Below, piece after piece: positions 16,243-24,521 of a stretch of DNA of 46,868 nucleotides. Each line of letters begins with the position of its first letter. Position 1 is the stretch's first letter. A program made the translations under genes and the position numbers. The notes below the pieces were generated by a model, which was not told the DNA's origin, did not search any database, and was given only the letters and a program-made list of their open reading frames with translations. This DNA is from Nitrospirota bacterium (GTDB lineage: Bacteria; Nitrospirota; Nitrospiria; JACQBW01): NCBI GenBank assembly GCA_016178585.1, contig JACOTA010000019.1:1-46868 (forward strand), written 5' to 3'.

Positions 16243-18072
16243 ATGAGTTCCACAAATAATCATCAATATAAGATTGATGTTCCCGGTCTTGAGTATTTTG
16301 CGAACGAAGTGGAATGCCGGGCAGCCTGTCCCGTGGGAACTGACGCGGGGGCCTACGTTCAAGCGATCGCCAATCGCGAATATGAAAAAGCCTACGCCAT
16401 CGCCAGGGGACCGAACCCCTTCGCGTCAATTTGCGGATGGGTCTGCAATGCGCCCTGTGAAACTGCTTGTAATAAGGGAAATGTCGACCGTCCAATTGCC
16501 ATTCGCGCCCTAAAACGCTTCGTTACAGAAAAATACGGGGTCGAAACTTTGAAAGATCCTTCAGGAACCCTGAAATACTCGACGGCTTCCGGCCGGCCTT
16601 ATGGAATCAATACCGGTGAAAAGGTTGCGATCATCGGTTCTGGAGCAGGAGGATTGACCGCCGCCCATGATCTTGCCCGTTTAGGGTACCGGGTGACGAT
16701 ATTTGAAGCGCAGCCTTTTCTCGGGGGAATGTTTTTCCTGGTCCCCGAATATCGTCTGCCGCGTCCCCTGATCAGAGCCGAAATAGATGCGATCATGAGC
16801 ATGGGGATCGAAGCCAGGTTGAAGACCAGGGTCGGAAAAGATATTTCCTTTGAGGAAATTCAAAAGGAATTTAAATCTGTTGTCGTTGCCGTGGGATGCT
16901 GGCTTCCTCGCACCCTCAATATTGAGGGACATACGCTTCCAGGGTTTATGGAGGGTTTGAATTTTCTACAAAAAGTTTATCTGGAACATGAAAAAGTCGA
17001 TCTTGGGAAAAAAGTGATCGTCATCGGCGGTGGAAACGTCGCAATGGATGTCTGCCGAACCGCTGTTCGGCTTTGTCCGGAAGTTCATGTGGTTTGCCTG
17101 GAATCATGGGATGAAATGCCGGCCGATCCGATGGAAATTGAAGACGCTGTGGATGAAGGCGTTATTTTCCATCCTGGAAACGGTCCAAAACGGGCTGTCG
17201 GTCAGAATGGAAAAGTGACCGGGCTGGAGTGTACGAAAGTAAAATCTCTTTTCGATGAACAGCGGAGATTTAGTCCGAAGTTTCATGACGGGAGTGAATG
17301 GATTCTGGAGGCGGATACGATTATTGCGTCGATCGGTCAGGCCTCGGATATTACGTTTTTAAATCAATCCCCCGGAATAAAGATCGGAAGAGGCGGGACC
17401 ATTTCCGTCAATTCCGATATGTCTACGAATGTGCCCGGGGTTTTTGCGGTCGGGGACGTTGTCACAGGACCGAGAATTTTTATCGAGGCGATTGCCGGAG
17501 GACAAAAAGCGGCAAAGGCGGTCCATTCTTATCTGACCGGAAAAAACATCGAGATTTTGAATAAAGGGGTCTCTACGTTAATCGGCGATGGCGTGAGAGA
17601 TCACGAAATGCCGGCGGATTGGACAAAAATCCCCAGACAAAACCCCGCTCTCTTGCTCCCTTCCCAACGAGCCTCCAATTTTGAACTGGCTGAATTATCG
17701 TTTCACGAAAAAACCGCAGTGAATGAAGGCACCCGTTGTCTAAAATGTCATATTAACCCGATTTTTAACGGAGACCTCTGTATTTTATGCGGAGGATGTG
17801 TTGATATTTGCCCCGAGTTTGCTTTGAAAATGATTCCCCTGGAGCAAATGGAGCAGACCCCGGCTATCCATAAAGCCATCGAAAATTATTATGAAATTTC
17901 TTTAGACTCGACTGATGGGCAGCCGGATGTCAAATTAAAAAAGTTGGGAACAGCCATGATATGGGATGGGAATGTCTGTATCCGTTGCGGTTATTGTGCG
18001 AAACGGTGTCCAACCCGGGCCATTACAATGGAACATCTTGAATATACCCAGGAGGTAAAAGTCCATGAGTAG
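16243..18072 (+). CDS. GltD-like flavoprotein with fused 2[4Fe-4S] ferredoxin domain
   Basis: The 609-residue cytoplasmic protein has three parts. The N-terminal Fe-S domain is of the dihydropyrimidine dehydrogenase / glutamate synthase small-subunit type (Cys25, 29, 64, 68, 72, 76). The central FAD and NAD(P) module has two nucleotide loops (IIGSGAGGL near 131 and [10 protein letters not shown] near 258) and the late motif [12 protein letters not shown]. The C-terminal part carries two CxxCxxCxxxCP ferredoxin motifs (around 513 and 578). It probably moves electrons between NAD(P)H, Fe-S clusters and a partner. It has a good GGAGG site and overlaps the Rieske gene by 8 bp, so it is likely a cytoplasmic arm of the bc complex. 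Anammox bacteria have comparable bc clusters with NAD(P) oxidoreductase subunits. The direction of electron flow is unknown. Confidence 0.9.
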   Translation: MSSTNNHQYKIDVPGLEYFANEVECRAACPVGTDAGAYVQAIANREYEKAYAIARGPNPFASICGWVCNAPCETACNKGNVDRPIAIRALKRFVTEKYGVETLKDPSGTLKYSTASGRPYGINTGEKVAIIGSGAGGLTAAHDLARLGYRVTIFEAQPFLGGMFFLVPEYRLPRPLIRAEIDAIMSMGIEARLKTRVGKDISFEEIQKEFKSVVVAVGCWLPRTLNIEGHTLPGFMEGLNFLQKVYLEHEKVDLGKKVIVIGGGNVAMDVCRTAVRLCPEVHVVCLESWDEMPADPMEIEDAVDEGVIFHPGNGPKRAVGQNGKVTGLECTKVKSLFDEQRRFSPKFHDGSEWILEADTIIASIGQASDITFLNQSPGIKIGRGGTISVNSDMSTNVPGVFAVGDVVTGPRIFIEAIAGGQKAAKAVHSYLTGKNIEILNKGVSTLIGDGVRDHEMPADWTKIPRQNPALLLPSQRASNFELAELSFHEKTAVNEGTRCLKCHINPIFNGDLCILCGGCVDICPEFALKMIPLEQMEQTPAIHKAIENYYEISLDSTDGQPDVKLKKLGTAMIWDGNVCIRCGYCAKRCPTRAITMEHLEYTQEVKVHE

Positions 18073-18619
18073 CGAAGATAAAAATAAGCCAAACAAGTCC
18101 AGCGAAATGAGCCGCAGAAAATTTTTTAACTTGATTGGTTGGGGCGGCCTTTTGGCATCGGTCGGGGGTTCGGCTGTTGGCACCTATAAATTCATGTTTC
18201 CAACCGTTTTGTATGAACCTCCCACTGTTTTTAAAATTGGGAAGGCCGCTGATTTTGGAATGGGCGTTGACGAACGCCTTAAAAAAGAACGTCAAATCTG
18301 GGTCGTAAAAAACGACCGGGGTTTATATGTCCTGATTGCGATTTGCAGACATTTGGGCTGTACGCCGAACTGGTTTCCTGACCAGCAGCGTTTCAGATGT
18401 CCGTGTCACGGGAGTATTTACGATATCTACGGGAATGTAAGGGGAGGTCCTGCTCCAAGAACCCTCTGGAGAGCGGCGGTTTCGATCGATGCTGCCGACA
18501 ACCAGATTTCTGTAAATTTTCTGAACCGTCAGGATCCTGATCCGGAATCGACTGCAGAAGGGTTGACGGTTGAGGAACCCCCACGCGAAACAGCACCCTA
18601 TTTTGTTAAGAGCGCTTAA
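18065..18619 (+). CDS. Rieske iron-sulfur protein of a cytochrome bc complex
   Basis: The 184-residue protein starts with a twin-arginine type signal/anchor ([20 protein letters not shown]), as is usual for Rieske proteins. It carries the [2Fe-2S] motifs CRHLGC and CPCHGS (residues about 97-121), followed by the Pro loop GGPAPR. It accepts an electron from quinol at the periplasmic side and passes it to a c-type haem. The ATG overlaps the end of the flavoprotein gene (ATGAGTAG), and cytochrome b follows after 33 bp. All cluster ligands are present. Confidence 0.96.
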   Translation: MSSEDKNKPNKSSEMSRRKFFNLIGWGGLLASVGGSAVGTYKFMFPTVLYEPPTVFKIGKAADFGMGVDERLKKERQIWVVKNDRGLYVLIAICRHLGCTPNWFPDQQRFRCPCHGSIYDIYGNVRGGPAPRTLWRAAVSIDAADNQISVNFLNRQDPDPESTAEGLTVEEPPRETAPYFVKSA

Positions 18620-18652
18620 TTAAAAAACCAGCTTTGCGGGAGAAGAAAAAGA

Positions 18653-19423
18653 ATGGCCGACTGGATGGAAAACTTAAAAAACAAGATTGTCGAAACCCAG
18701 GTATGGAAATCCATTTTTCGCCATGGATACCCGGATACGGATACCAATCGCGCACTGGTGATGTTTTCCAATGTGTTGTTGCATCTACATCCTGTAAAGG
18801 TGAGAAAGAGCGCGCTTCGGATTCGATATACCTGGTGCCTGGGCGGACTAACCTTTTTCATGTTTATCCTCCTGACCATTACAGGCGTTTTCTTAATGTT
18901 TTATTATGTTCCGGACACCCGAAGCGCCTACCAGAACATTAAAGATTTACAGTATGCCATTTATTTCGGCAATCTCATGCGTGACCTCCATCGCTGGGGC
19001 GCTCATGCCATGGTCTTTTTGGTCTGGCTTCACATGACACGCGTCTTTTTAACGAGTTCTTACAAACCCCCAAGAGAGTTTAACTGGGTGGTTGGTGTTT
19101 TACTCCTGGTGCTAACGTTGTTATTAAGCTGGACAGGATATTTGCTGCCATGGGATCAATTAGCCCTTTGGGCGGTGACGGTGGGTTCAAAAATGGCCGA
19201 GGCCAGCCCTCTGATCGGATATTCCGGCCCATTTGGAAGAGAAATGGGGATGCGAGTCGATAACGATATCCGGTTTATGTTATTGGGAGGAACTGTCGTC
19301 GGCCAGAGCACTCTGTTAAGATTTTATGTTCTTCACTGTGTCGGCCTCCCGTTACTGGCGACCGTATTTCTGGCCGTTCATTTCTGGAGAATCAGAAAAG
19401 ACGGGTTTTCGGGACCGCTATAA
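18653..19423 (+). CDS. petB: Cytochrome b6-type subunit (N-terminal half of cytochrome b)
   Basis: The 256-residue integral membrane protein corresponds to the four-helix, haem-binding half of cytochrome b. The haem-ligand histidines fall in [20 protein letters not shown] (helix B) and in [20 protein letters not shown] (helix D). The quinol-site region [19 protein letters not shown] is conserved. A b6f-like split is clear, because the C-terminal half is a separate gene 41 bp downstream. The length suits a cytochrome b6 with an extra N-terminal extension of about 40 residues. Confidence 0.95.
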   Translation: MADWMENLKNKIVETQVWKSIFRHGYPDTDTNRALVMFSNVLLHLHPVKVRKSALRIRYTWCLGGLTFFMFILLTITGVFLMFYYVPDTRSAYQNIKDLQYAIYFGNLMRDLHRWGAHAMVFLVWLHMTRVFLTSSYKPPREFNWVVGVLLLVLTLLLSWTGYLLPWDQLALWAVTVGSKMAEASPLIGYSGPFGREMGMRVDNDIRFMLLGGTVVGQSTLLRFYVLHCVGLPLLATVFLAVHFWRIRKDGFSGPL

Positions 19424-19464
19424 ATTAATATTAATTTTTATCCCTTAAAAATCGAGGCATCGCA

Positions 19465-20292
19465 ATGGCAATAGAGATCAAACATGAAATCTTTCCTAAA
19501 GATCCGAAAAAAAGTTACGGATTGGTCGAACTCGTAAAAGGAACGTCGCCTATTACGGAAAAAGAGCCTGAGACCACCGTGTTTTCCTGGCCGAATCTGC
19601 TTTTTATTGAACTGATTGCGATCTTGCTCTCCACCGCTATCCTCATTGTGCTGACGATGATTTCCGGGGCGCCGCTTGAAGAAATGGCGAGTCCGGATAC
19701 AACGCCTAATCCGATGAAGGCCCCATGGTATTTTTTAGGGCTGCAGGAACTTCTGGTCTTCTTTGATCCGTGGCTGGCAGGAGTTGTGTTGCCGAGTTTT
19801 ATTATCGTGGGGATGATTCTTCTTCCGTATATCGATGTGAATCCGAAAGGGGTGGGTCAATATAACTACTCTGACAGAAAGTTTGCCATTTGGACTTTTT
19901 CCTTTGGTTTGGCGTTGTGGTACATCATGATCGTCGTAGGCGTTTATTTTAGAGGTTTGGATTGGCAATGGTATTGGCCGTGGGATAACTGGGAACTTCA
20001 TAAACCTCCTTCCGGCGTGAGCTTAATCGACTATTCAGTCATCTTGACTTCGTGGGGAATCAGTAAATCTGCCGCCCAACTGATCGCTTATGCGACCGTT
20101 TTGGGGTATTTTGTCGTCGGGATGACCATTCCTTTTATATTTTTCAGAAATTTTTTTAAATCCCTGGGTTTTGCCCGTTATAATATTACAATGATGCTTT
20201 TTTTGCTGATGATGGGCGTTCCGATTAAGATTATACTCCGTCTGGTTTTTAATATTAAATATTTGCTGGTTACTCCGTTTTTTAAAATATAA
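19465..20292 (+). CDS. petD: Subunit IV-like protein (C-terminal half of cytochrome b)
   Basis: The 275-residue membrane protein has the PetD / cytochrome b C-terminal signature PDTTPNPMKAPWYFLGLQELLVFFDPW (in part) at residues about 75-100, then VVLPSFIIVGMILLPYID. It is longer than chloroplast subunit IV (about 160 residues). The extra C-terminal part has three or more predicted membrane helices (around 130-155, 190-225 and 235-260). The PEWY quinol motif of canonical bc complexes is replaced by PWYFLGLQE, as is common in some split forms. A family B repeat lies just past the stop. Confidence 0.92.
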   Translation: MAIEIKHEIFPKDPKKSYGLVELVKGTSPITEKEPETTVFSWPNLLFIELIAILLSTAILIVLTMISGAPLEEMASPDTTPNPMKAPWYFLGLQELLVFFDPWLAGVVLPSFIIVGMILLPYIDVNPKGVGQYNYSDRKFAIWTFSFGLALWYIMIVVGVYFRGLDWQWYWPWDNWELHKPPSGVSLIDYSVILTSWGISKSAAQLIAYATVLGYFVVGMTIPFIFFRNFFKSLGFARYNITMMLFLLMMGVPIKIILRLVFNIKYLLVTPFFKI

Positions 20293-20298
20293 AATAAA

Positions 20299-20360
20299 AC
20301 ACAGCTTCGCTGTGAAAGCGAACATATGGTTTTAATCATTTCTCCGATGGGCCCCTGAAT
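20299..20360. repeat. Short copy of repeat family B inside the bc operon
   Basis: The segment has a CACAGC-TTC-GCTGTG hairpin and ends with the family signature GGGCCCCTGAAT. It separates the subunit IV gene from the 38-residue membrane peptide gene. The central GGGGTTCGGGGGCAT motif is missing, so this copy is truncated or rearranged. Confidence 0.55.
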
Positions 20361-20377
20361 ATAATAGGAGGGAAATT

Positions 20378-20494
20378 ATGCAACGCTTCTGGATTGGAAT
20401 GTTTTTATTGGTGGGAACTATTTTAATCACCCTTCTTTTTGTTGGAATTCAAATCTGGCAGGAAAGAACCTTTAAAAAAAAGGGAGACCAGTAA
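20378..20494 (+). CDS. 38-residue single-span membrane peptide
   Basis: The peptide begins MQRFWIGMFLLVGTILITLL and ends in a charged tail with KKKGDQ, giving one strong membrane helix (residues about 5-26). The ATG has an excellent AGGAGGG site (20366-20372), and the gene ends 3 bp before the cytochrome c start, so it is very likely translated. By position it resembles the small one-helix subunits of b6f (PetG, PetL, PetN) or CcoQ-like peptides, but I see no specific homology. It is probably a structural subunit of the complex. Confidence 0.75.
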   Translation: MQRFWIGMFLLVGTILITLLFVGIQIWQERTFKKKGDQ

Positions 20495-20497
20495 ATC

Positions 20498-21454
20498 ATG
20501 TATCGAAATACCATTCTTTTTGCGGGCTTAAGTTTGCTGATTTTTGTTTTACTTGGATTTGCGACTTATAAAGAAGAACATCCTGAATGGAAAAAATATC
20601 AGCAGGAGTACAACGTGCTTTTAGCGGAAAAAGCCGGAGATCCGAAACTTGCCAATCTTCCTCTGACCATAAAGCAGAACTGGAATAACGTGCTCAACCG
20701 GATAGACCGATGTACGAGCTGTCACATGGGGATTTCAAACGCCAAGTTTTTTGCGGACGCCAAACAACCTTTTAAATCTCATCCCTTTTTAAATGAAGGG
20801 GAGTTTATGAGAAAGCATCCTTTTGAGAAATTTGGATGCACGATCTGCCACCAGGGGGATCCGCAGGGCAATTCAGTCGAAAAAACCCATGGGTTTGTTG
20901 AACATGTCGATCGACAGCTTTTAACAGGTATTTTTGTTTATTCGTCGTGCACTAAATGTCATATCAATGTTTACAGCGCCGACGTAAACTTTAAAGAAGC
21001 TCCTGTTTTAATGCAGGCGAAAGCCCTGGTGATGGCGAAAGGATGCGGGGCATGCCATACCATTAAACAGATGGGTTTCTCAGGAATTTTGGCTCCTGAA
21101 CTTTCTGCTTTTGGGACGAGAACGGAACTTTCTTTTCACCTGGTTCATGACTTTTCGCATGTTGAAAATCCGGTTAAATCGATTAAAAACTGGGAGTGGG
21201 AGCATTTTAAAGATCCCCAAAAAGTTACCCCCGGAAATCCTCAAGCTACTCCGCCTCAACCGCCAACCATTATGCCGAACTTTCATTTGACGGATGACGA
21301 GGCGACGGCGCTTACGGTTTTTGTGATGAGTTTTAAGGACAAAAAGGTGGAGAATATCCCGCTTGATTATCTTCCTCCCCCTTATCCTGCAACCCCGCCG
21401 CCGGCCCAGGCGGTTAAAGAAGCGCCTCCAAAGAAGGCCTCAAAGAAATCCTGA
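20498..21454 (+). CDS. Tetrahaem membrane-anchored cytochrome c of the bc complex
   Basis: The 318-residue protein has an uncleaved-looking N-terminal helix (residues 5-23) and four haem motifs: CTSCH (72-76), CTICH (114-118), CTKCH (151-155) and CGACH (183-187). The last lies in a mono-haem cytochrome c-like domain that ends with a possible Met ligand in PTIMPNFHLTDDEATAL. A Pro/Ala/Lys-rich tail follows. It probably accepts electrons from the Rieske protein and delivers them to periplasmic carriers. Having four haems in the bc cytochrome c subunit is more than the usual one or two. It ends the operon just before a strong terminator. Confidence 0.93.
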   Translation: MYRNTILFAGLSLLIFVLLGFATYKEEHPEWKKYQQEYNVLLAEKAGDPKLANLPLTIKQNWNNVLNRIDRCTSCHMGISNAKFFADAKQPFKSHPFLNEGEFMRKHPFEKFGCTICHQGDPQGNSVEKTHGFVEHVDRQLLTGIFVYSSCTKCHINVYSADVNFKEAPVLMQAKALVMAKGCGACHTIKQMGFSGILAPELSAFGTRTELSFHLVHDFSHVENPVKSIKNWEWEHFKDPQKVTPGNPQATPPQPPTIMPNFHLTDDEATALTVFVMSFKDKKVENIPLDYLPPPYPATPPPAQAVKEAPPKKASKKS

Positions 21455-21458
21455 CGGA

Positions 21459-21495
21459 CATAAAAAGGGAAACAAAAATTGTTTCCCTTTTTATG
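21459..21495. terminator. Bidirectional intrinsic terminator
   Basis: A perfect 17-bp stem (21459-21475 with 21479-21495) encloses a 3-base AAA loop. The stem contains AAAAAGGG / CCCTTTTT, so each strand ends in a T-rich tract. It lies exactly between the convergent cytochrome c and FmdB-like genes and should stop transcription from both sides. Confidence 0.9.
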
Positions 21496-21496
21496 T

Positions 21497-21826
21497 TTAT
21501 TTTTTACTTTCCCCCGGTTTTGTTGCCGGGACAGGGGGTGCAGCTTTTGCAGAAGTTTCTTTCGGGCTTTCTGATTTTTCTAAAGATTTGCTTTCTTTAC
21601 CGTCCCCCCCGGGCTTCTTTTTTTCGCCATCCGATTTATTTTTTAATTTATCTGAATAGTCAGTAACATACCATCCTGAGCCTTTGAAACTGATTCCAGA
21701 AGAAGAAATGAGCTTTTTTACGCTTCCTTTGCAGAGAGGGCACTCGTTGACAGGAAGGTCACTGAATTTCTGAATCAACTCGAATTGGTGTTTGCAGCTT
21801 TCGCATTCATATTCATAAATAGGCAC
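21497..21826 (-). CDS. FmdB-family zinc-ribbon protein
   Basis: The 109-residue protein begins with the FmdB-type regulatory-protein domain MPIYEYECESC, followed by CPLC and ISSSGISFKGSGWYVTDY. This is the standard pattern of C-x2-C...C-x2-C zinc ribbons in this family. The C-terminal half is a low-complexity Lys/Pro/Ser/Glu tail with no predicted structure. The role is not established for the family; some members are annotated as putative regulators. The start is an ATG with an AGGAGA-type site. Confidence 0.9.
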   Translation of the reverse strand: MPIYEYECESCKHQFELIQKFSDLPVNECPLCKGSVKKLISSSGISFKGSGWYVTDYSDKLKNKSDGEKKKPGGDGKESKSLEKSESPKETSAKAAPPVPATKPGESKK

Positions 21827-21877
21827 TTTTCTTTCATTCTCCTTTATTTATTTTCATTTTCCCACTCAACAGTTCAA

Positions 21878-22013
21878 CCCAAGAACAGCGATAGAAAGTT
21901 GTCATTGCGAGCGAAGCAATCTCGCCATCGTGAACCGAGATCGCCACGCACCCTGCGGGCGCTCGCGATGACAGGCAAAACAAGGAGTTACAAATCCTAT
22001 CGCTGTTCTTGGG
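21878..22013. mobile_element. MITE-like element of repeat family A, copy 3 (best preserved)
   Basis: This 136-bp element has perfect terminal inverted repeats, CCCAAGAACAGCGATAG and CTATCGCTGTTCTTGGG. Inside are the inverted cores GTCATTGCGAGC and GCTCGCGATGAC. The 5-bp sequence TTCAA flanks both sides (21873-21877 and 22014-22018), as expected for a target-site duplication. It lies between two minus-strand genes and has no open frame of its own. Confidence 0.82.
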
Positions 22014-22033
22014 TTCAACGTTCCACAACGCAA

Positions 22034-23227
22034 CTACTTTAACTTTAATAGCGCATTTTCGATCTGGTCAAGACCCGTCGTAATCTTATCCATTCCCGTC
22101 GCATAAGATAATCTAATGTAATGATCATTACCAAAAGGCTCGCCGGCCACTACGGCGACATGAGCTTCCTCCAGGAGATAATTGGCCATATCCATTGAAT
22201 TTTGAATCAATCCCATGGGCCCCCTTTTTCCATAATAAAAAGAAATGTTTGGAAAAGCATAAAAGGCTCCCGGGGGTAAGAAACATTTAATTCCAGGAAT
22301 TTTATTCAAGCGACCGACCATGTACCTTCTTCTTTTATCGAATTCAACGACCATTTGACGGGTAAACGGGTCTCCTTTTTCAAGAGCGACGATAGCGGCC
22401 TTTTGAGAAATCGAAGTTGGATTCGACGTGCTTTGACTTTGAATCACTTCCATCGCTTTTATAATTTCCGGCGGTCCCAATGTATAGCCGATCCGCCAGC
22501 CGGTCATCGCATAGGCCTTTGATACGCCATTGACGGTCAAGGTCTGGTTTTTTAACTCGGGGGCAAGAGAAGCGATAGTGACATGTTGATATTGGTCATA
22601 AACAATTTTTTCATAAATTTCGTCGTAAATCACGATTAGCTTGAACTTTAAAATAATTTCAGCAATGGATTCAAGATTTTTTCTCGGATAAGCGGCGCCG
22701 GTTGGATTAGAAGGGGAGTTTAGGATAAGGGCTTTCGTCTTTGACGTAACTAATTTTTCCAATTCCCTGGGGTCCAGCAGAAAACCCTCTTCTTCCCGGG
22801 TAGGAAGAATCACCGGCGTCCCTTCGTTGATCAGGACCTGATCGGGGTAAGAGACCCAAAACGGCGAGGGGATAATAACCTCGTCCCCTTTTTCAAATAA
22901 CGCCTGGGCAATATTGTAAAGCGAATGTTTTGCTCCGCACGAAATAATCACTTCATTTTTTTCATATGAAATGTTTTTTTCTTCTAATGTTTTTTTAAGG
23001 ATAGCCGTTTTTAAGGACTCGATTCCCGCCGGAGGCGTATATTTTGTGAACCCGCTTTCGATCGCTTCAATGGCTCCTTTCTTAATAACGTCTGGCGTAT
23101 CAAAATCCGGCTCACCGACGCCAAAATCGATAATCGGAATCCCTTTCGCCGTAAGGGTTTTGGCTTTTACCGTCATCGCAAGAGTTGCGGAAGGTTTAAT
23201 CGAAGAAACACGCTTTGCCAGCCTCAT
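22034..23227 (-). CDS. aspC: Class I/II pyridoxal-phosphate aminotransferase (aspartate-type)
   Basis: The 397-residue protein belongs to the fold-type I aminotransferases of the bacterial aspartate aminotransferase (Ib) subgroup. It starts MRLAKRVSSIKPSATLAM, followed by GVGEPDFDTP, NSPSNPTGAAY and the PLP-lysine motif VNGVSKAYAMTGWRIGY (Lys near 237). The phosphate-binding Arg is in the C-terminal RLSYATG. It likely interconverts aspartate and oxaloacetate, possibly also prephenate. The ATG overlaps the coaD stop by 4 bp, so it is translationally coupled to coaD. Confidence 0.94.
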   Translation of the reverse strand: MRLAKRVSSIKPSATLAMTVKAKTLTAKGIPIIDFGVGEPDFDTPDVIKKGAIEAIESGFTKYTPPAGIESLKTAILKKTLEEKNISYEKNEVIISCGAKHSLYNIAQALFEKGDEVIIPSPFWVSYPDQVLINEGTPVILPTREEEGFLLDPRELEKLVTSKTKALILNSPSNPTGAAYPRKNLESIAEIILKFKLIVIYDEIYEKIVYDQYQHVTIASLAPELKNQTLTVNGVSKAYAMTGWRIGYTLGPPEIIKAMEVIQSQSTSNPTSISQKAAIVALEKGDPFTRQMVVEFDKRRRYMVGRLNKIPGIKCFLPPGAFYAFPNISFYYGKRGPMGLIQNSMDMANYLLEEAHVAVVAGEPFGNDHYIRLSYATGMDKITTGLDQIENALLKLK

Positions 23228-23715
23228 ATTTTTTTCTTTCTCATATTTTTTTGAAGGTACTTCCAGACAACGGGAGGTACTAATTCTCTGACATCGCCGC
23301 CGTAACCCGCGACCCCTTTTATAATGCTGGATGTCAAATACGAATATTCTTCACTGGGCATTAAAAAGACCGTTTCAATATGAGCATCGAGTTTGCGGTT
23401 CATTAACGCCATTTGGAGCTCGTATTCAAAGTCTGACACGGCGCGAAGCCCTCTGATCACAGCGACTGCTTTTTTTTCACGAACATAATCAATCAACAAG
23501 CCGTCAAAAACTTCCACCTCGACTCTTGGAATATCCGCGACCGACGTTTTGATCATTTCAAGACGGTCTTCGACGTTAAAAAGGGGATGCTTATGCGGGC
23601 TGGGAGCGATGGCAACAATCACTTCTTCAAATAAGGCCAAACTTCTTTTGATTAAATCAATATGTCCGTTGGTGACGGGATCGAAGGTTCCCGGGTAGAC
23701 GCCTCTTTTCATCAT
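23224..23715 (-). CDS. coaD: Phosphopantetheine adenylyltransferase
   Basis: CoaD performs the penultimate step of coenzyme A synthesis, joining 4'-phosphopantetheine to AMP. The 163-residue protein has the nucleotidyltransferase motif GTFDPVTNGHIDLI at the N-terminus and the IRGLRAVSDFEYE segment in the middle. The C-terminal SSIIKGVAGYGGDVRELVP corresponds to the ISST-x-I/V-R region. Two adjacent ATG codons are possible; the second is nearer the typical start. rsmD lies 55 bp upstream, an arrangement seen in many bacteria. Confidence 0.96.
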   Translation of the reverse strand: MMKRGVYPGTFDPVTNGHIDLIKRSLALFEEVIVAIAPSPHKHPLFNVEDRLEMIKTSVADIPRVEVEVFDGLLIDYVREKKAVAVIRGLRAVSDFEYELQMALMNRKLDAHIETVFLMPSEEYSYLTSSIIKGVAGYGGDVRELVPPVVWKYLQKNMRKKKI

Positions 23716-23770
23716 TTTCCTTGTCTGAACGTTGATAAGGGGTCATTTGCAATGCTCAGTAAAGTTGAAA

Positions 23771-24394
23771 TTATCTATATTGGTAGACGGACAAAATCGT
23801 ATCACCGTACGGGTAGCGTTTCATCTGAGAAAAATGGCCATAGTCATCTTTAAGAGAGATTTTTTTAAAATGTTCGACGACCATGATACCGCTTTTCTGA
23901 ATCATATCACTCTCTCCCAGGACAGGCAATAATTTTTCCAAAAGACCCGCTAAATAGGGGGGATCAAGAAAAACGATATCAAATAAAACGTCTTTTTTAT
24001 ATTCAGGGGCCTGCTCGCTTCGCTCCCAATGCCCCCGAACCCCGCGTTCCGCACTGGCAGAGCCAGGTGCTTCACTTATTTTATATTTGAAAACATCCAG
24101 GCAGAGGAGAGTCGATTTGTGAGTGAACTGAAAAAGGTCGATATTTTTTTTTAAAAGTTTGAAATGATCTTTGTTTTTTTCGACGAAGGTAGAGTGATCT
24201 GCGCCCCGGCTAAGGGCTTCGATTCCTATGGCTCCTGTTCCCGCAAAGAGGTCCAGGAAATTGGAGTGAATAATTTTGTCTCCAAGAATGTTAAATAAAG
24301 CCTGTCTAACTTTGGCGCCCGTTGGGCGTAAATCGTGACCACCCAACACGGAAAGATGTTTTCCCTTTTCTAATCCGCCGGATATCTTAATCAT
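23771..24394 (-). CDS. rsmD: 16S rRNA (guanine-966-N2)-methyltransferase with in-frame repeat insertion
   Basis: RsmD methylates G966 of 16S rRNA. The 207-residue protein has the N-terminal RPTGAKVRQALFNIL motif, the SAM-binding FLDLFAGTGAIGIEALSRGA, and the catalytic DPPY in VFLDPPYLAGLLEKLLP. Between strand 4 (DVFKYK) and strand 5 (KDVLFDIVFLDPPY) lies a 28-residue segment, ISEAPGSASAERGVRGH and beyond, encoded by a family B repeat. Removing it gives 179 residues with normal family spacing. It falls in a surface loop, so the enzyme may still work. A rsmD-coaD-aminotransferase operon is likely. Confidence 0.92.
   Translation of the reverse strand: MIKISGGLEKGKHLSVLGGHDLRPTGAKVRQALFNILGDKIIHSNFLDLFAGTGAIGIEALSRGADHSTFVEKNKDHFKLLKKNIDLFQFTHKSTLLCLDVFKYKISEAPGSASAERGVRGHWERSEQAPEYKKDVLFDIVFLDPPYLAGLLEKLLPVLGESDMIQKSGIMVVEHFKKISLKDDYGHFSQMKRYPYGDTILSVYQYR
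24003..24078 (-). repeat. Family B palindromic element inserted in frame in rsmD
   Basis: The 76-bp element is flanked by an 8-bp direct repeat, TTTTATAT (23995-24002 and 24079-24086). Element plus one repeat is 84 bp, exactly 28 codons, so the reading frame is kept. In the rsmD direction it reads AAGTGAAGCACCTGGCTC, then the GGGGTTCGGGGGCAT signature, and ends CAGGCCCCTGA. It matches the element at the end of waaA nearly base for base in its first half. Confidence 0.85.
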
Positions 24395-24448
24395 TTAAGT
24401 CCAGAAATTTACTGTTAACCTTGATTGTAACATATCTTCTTGTTTATT

Positions 24449-24477
24449 TTGACATTCTTCGATAAAGAAAATATAAT
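24449..24477 (+). promoter_or_regulatory. Consensus sigma70 promoter for the 24522 lipoprotein gene
   Basis: A perfect TTGACA (24449-24454), a 17-bp spacer and a perfect TATAAT (24472-24477) predict a start near 24484, about 38 bp before the lipoprotein ATG. This is the strongest-looking promoter in the window and suggests high constitutive expression. Confidence 0.88.
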
Positions 24478-24521
24478 TTAAAAAATACCTTTTTAATTTA
24501 CAGGCAGAGGCAACATAAAAA

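Noticed and set aside
17734-17751. A CLKCH haem-type motif in the GltD-like flavoprotein
   Set aside because: The protein has no signal peptide and the motif is at the place where GltD-like proteins have an RCLxC segment next to the ferredoxin motifs, so haem attachment is unlikely.
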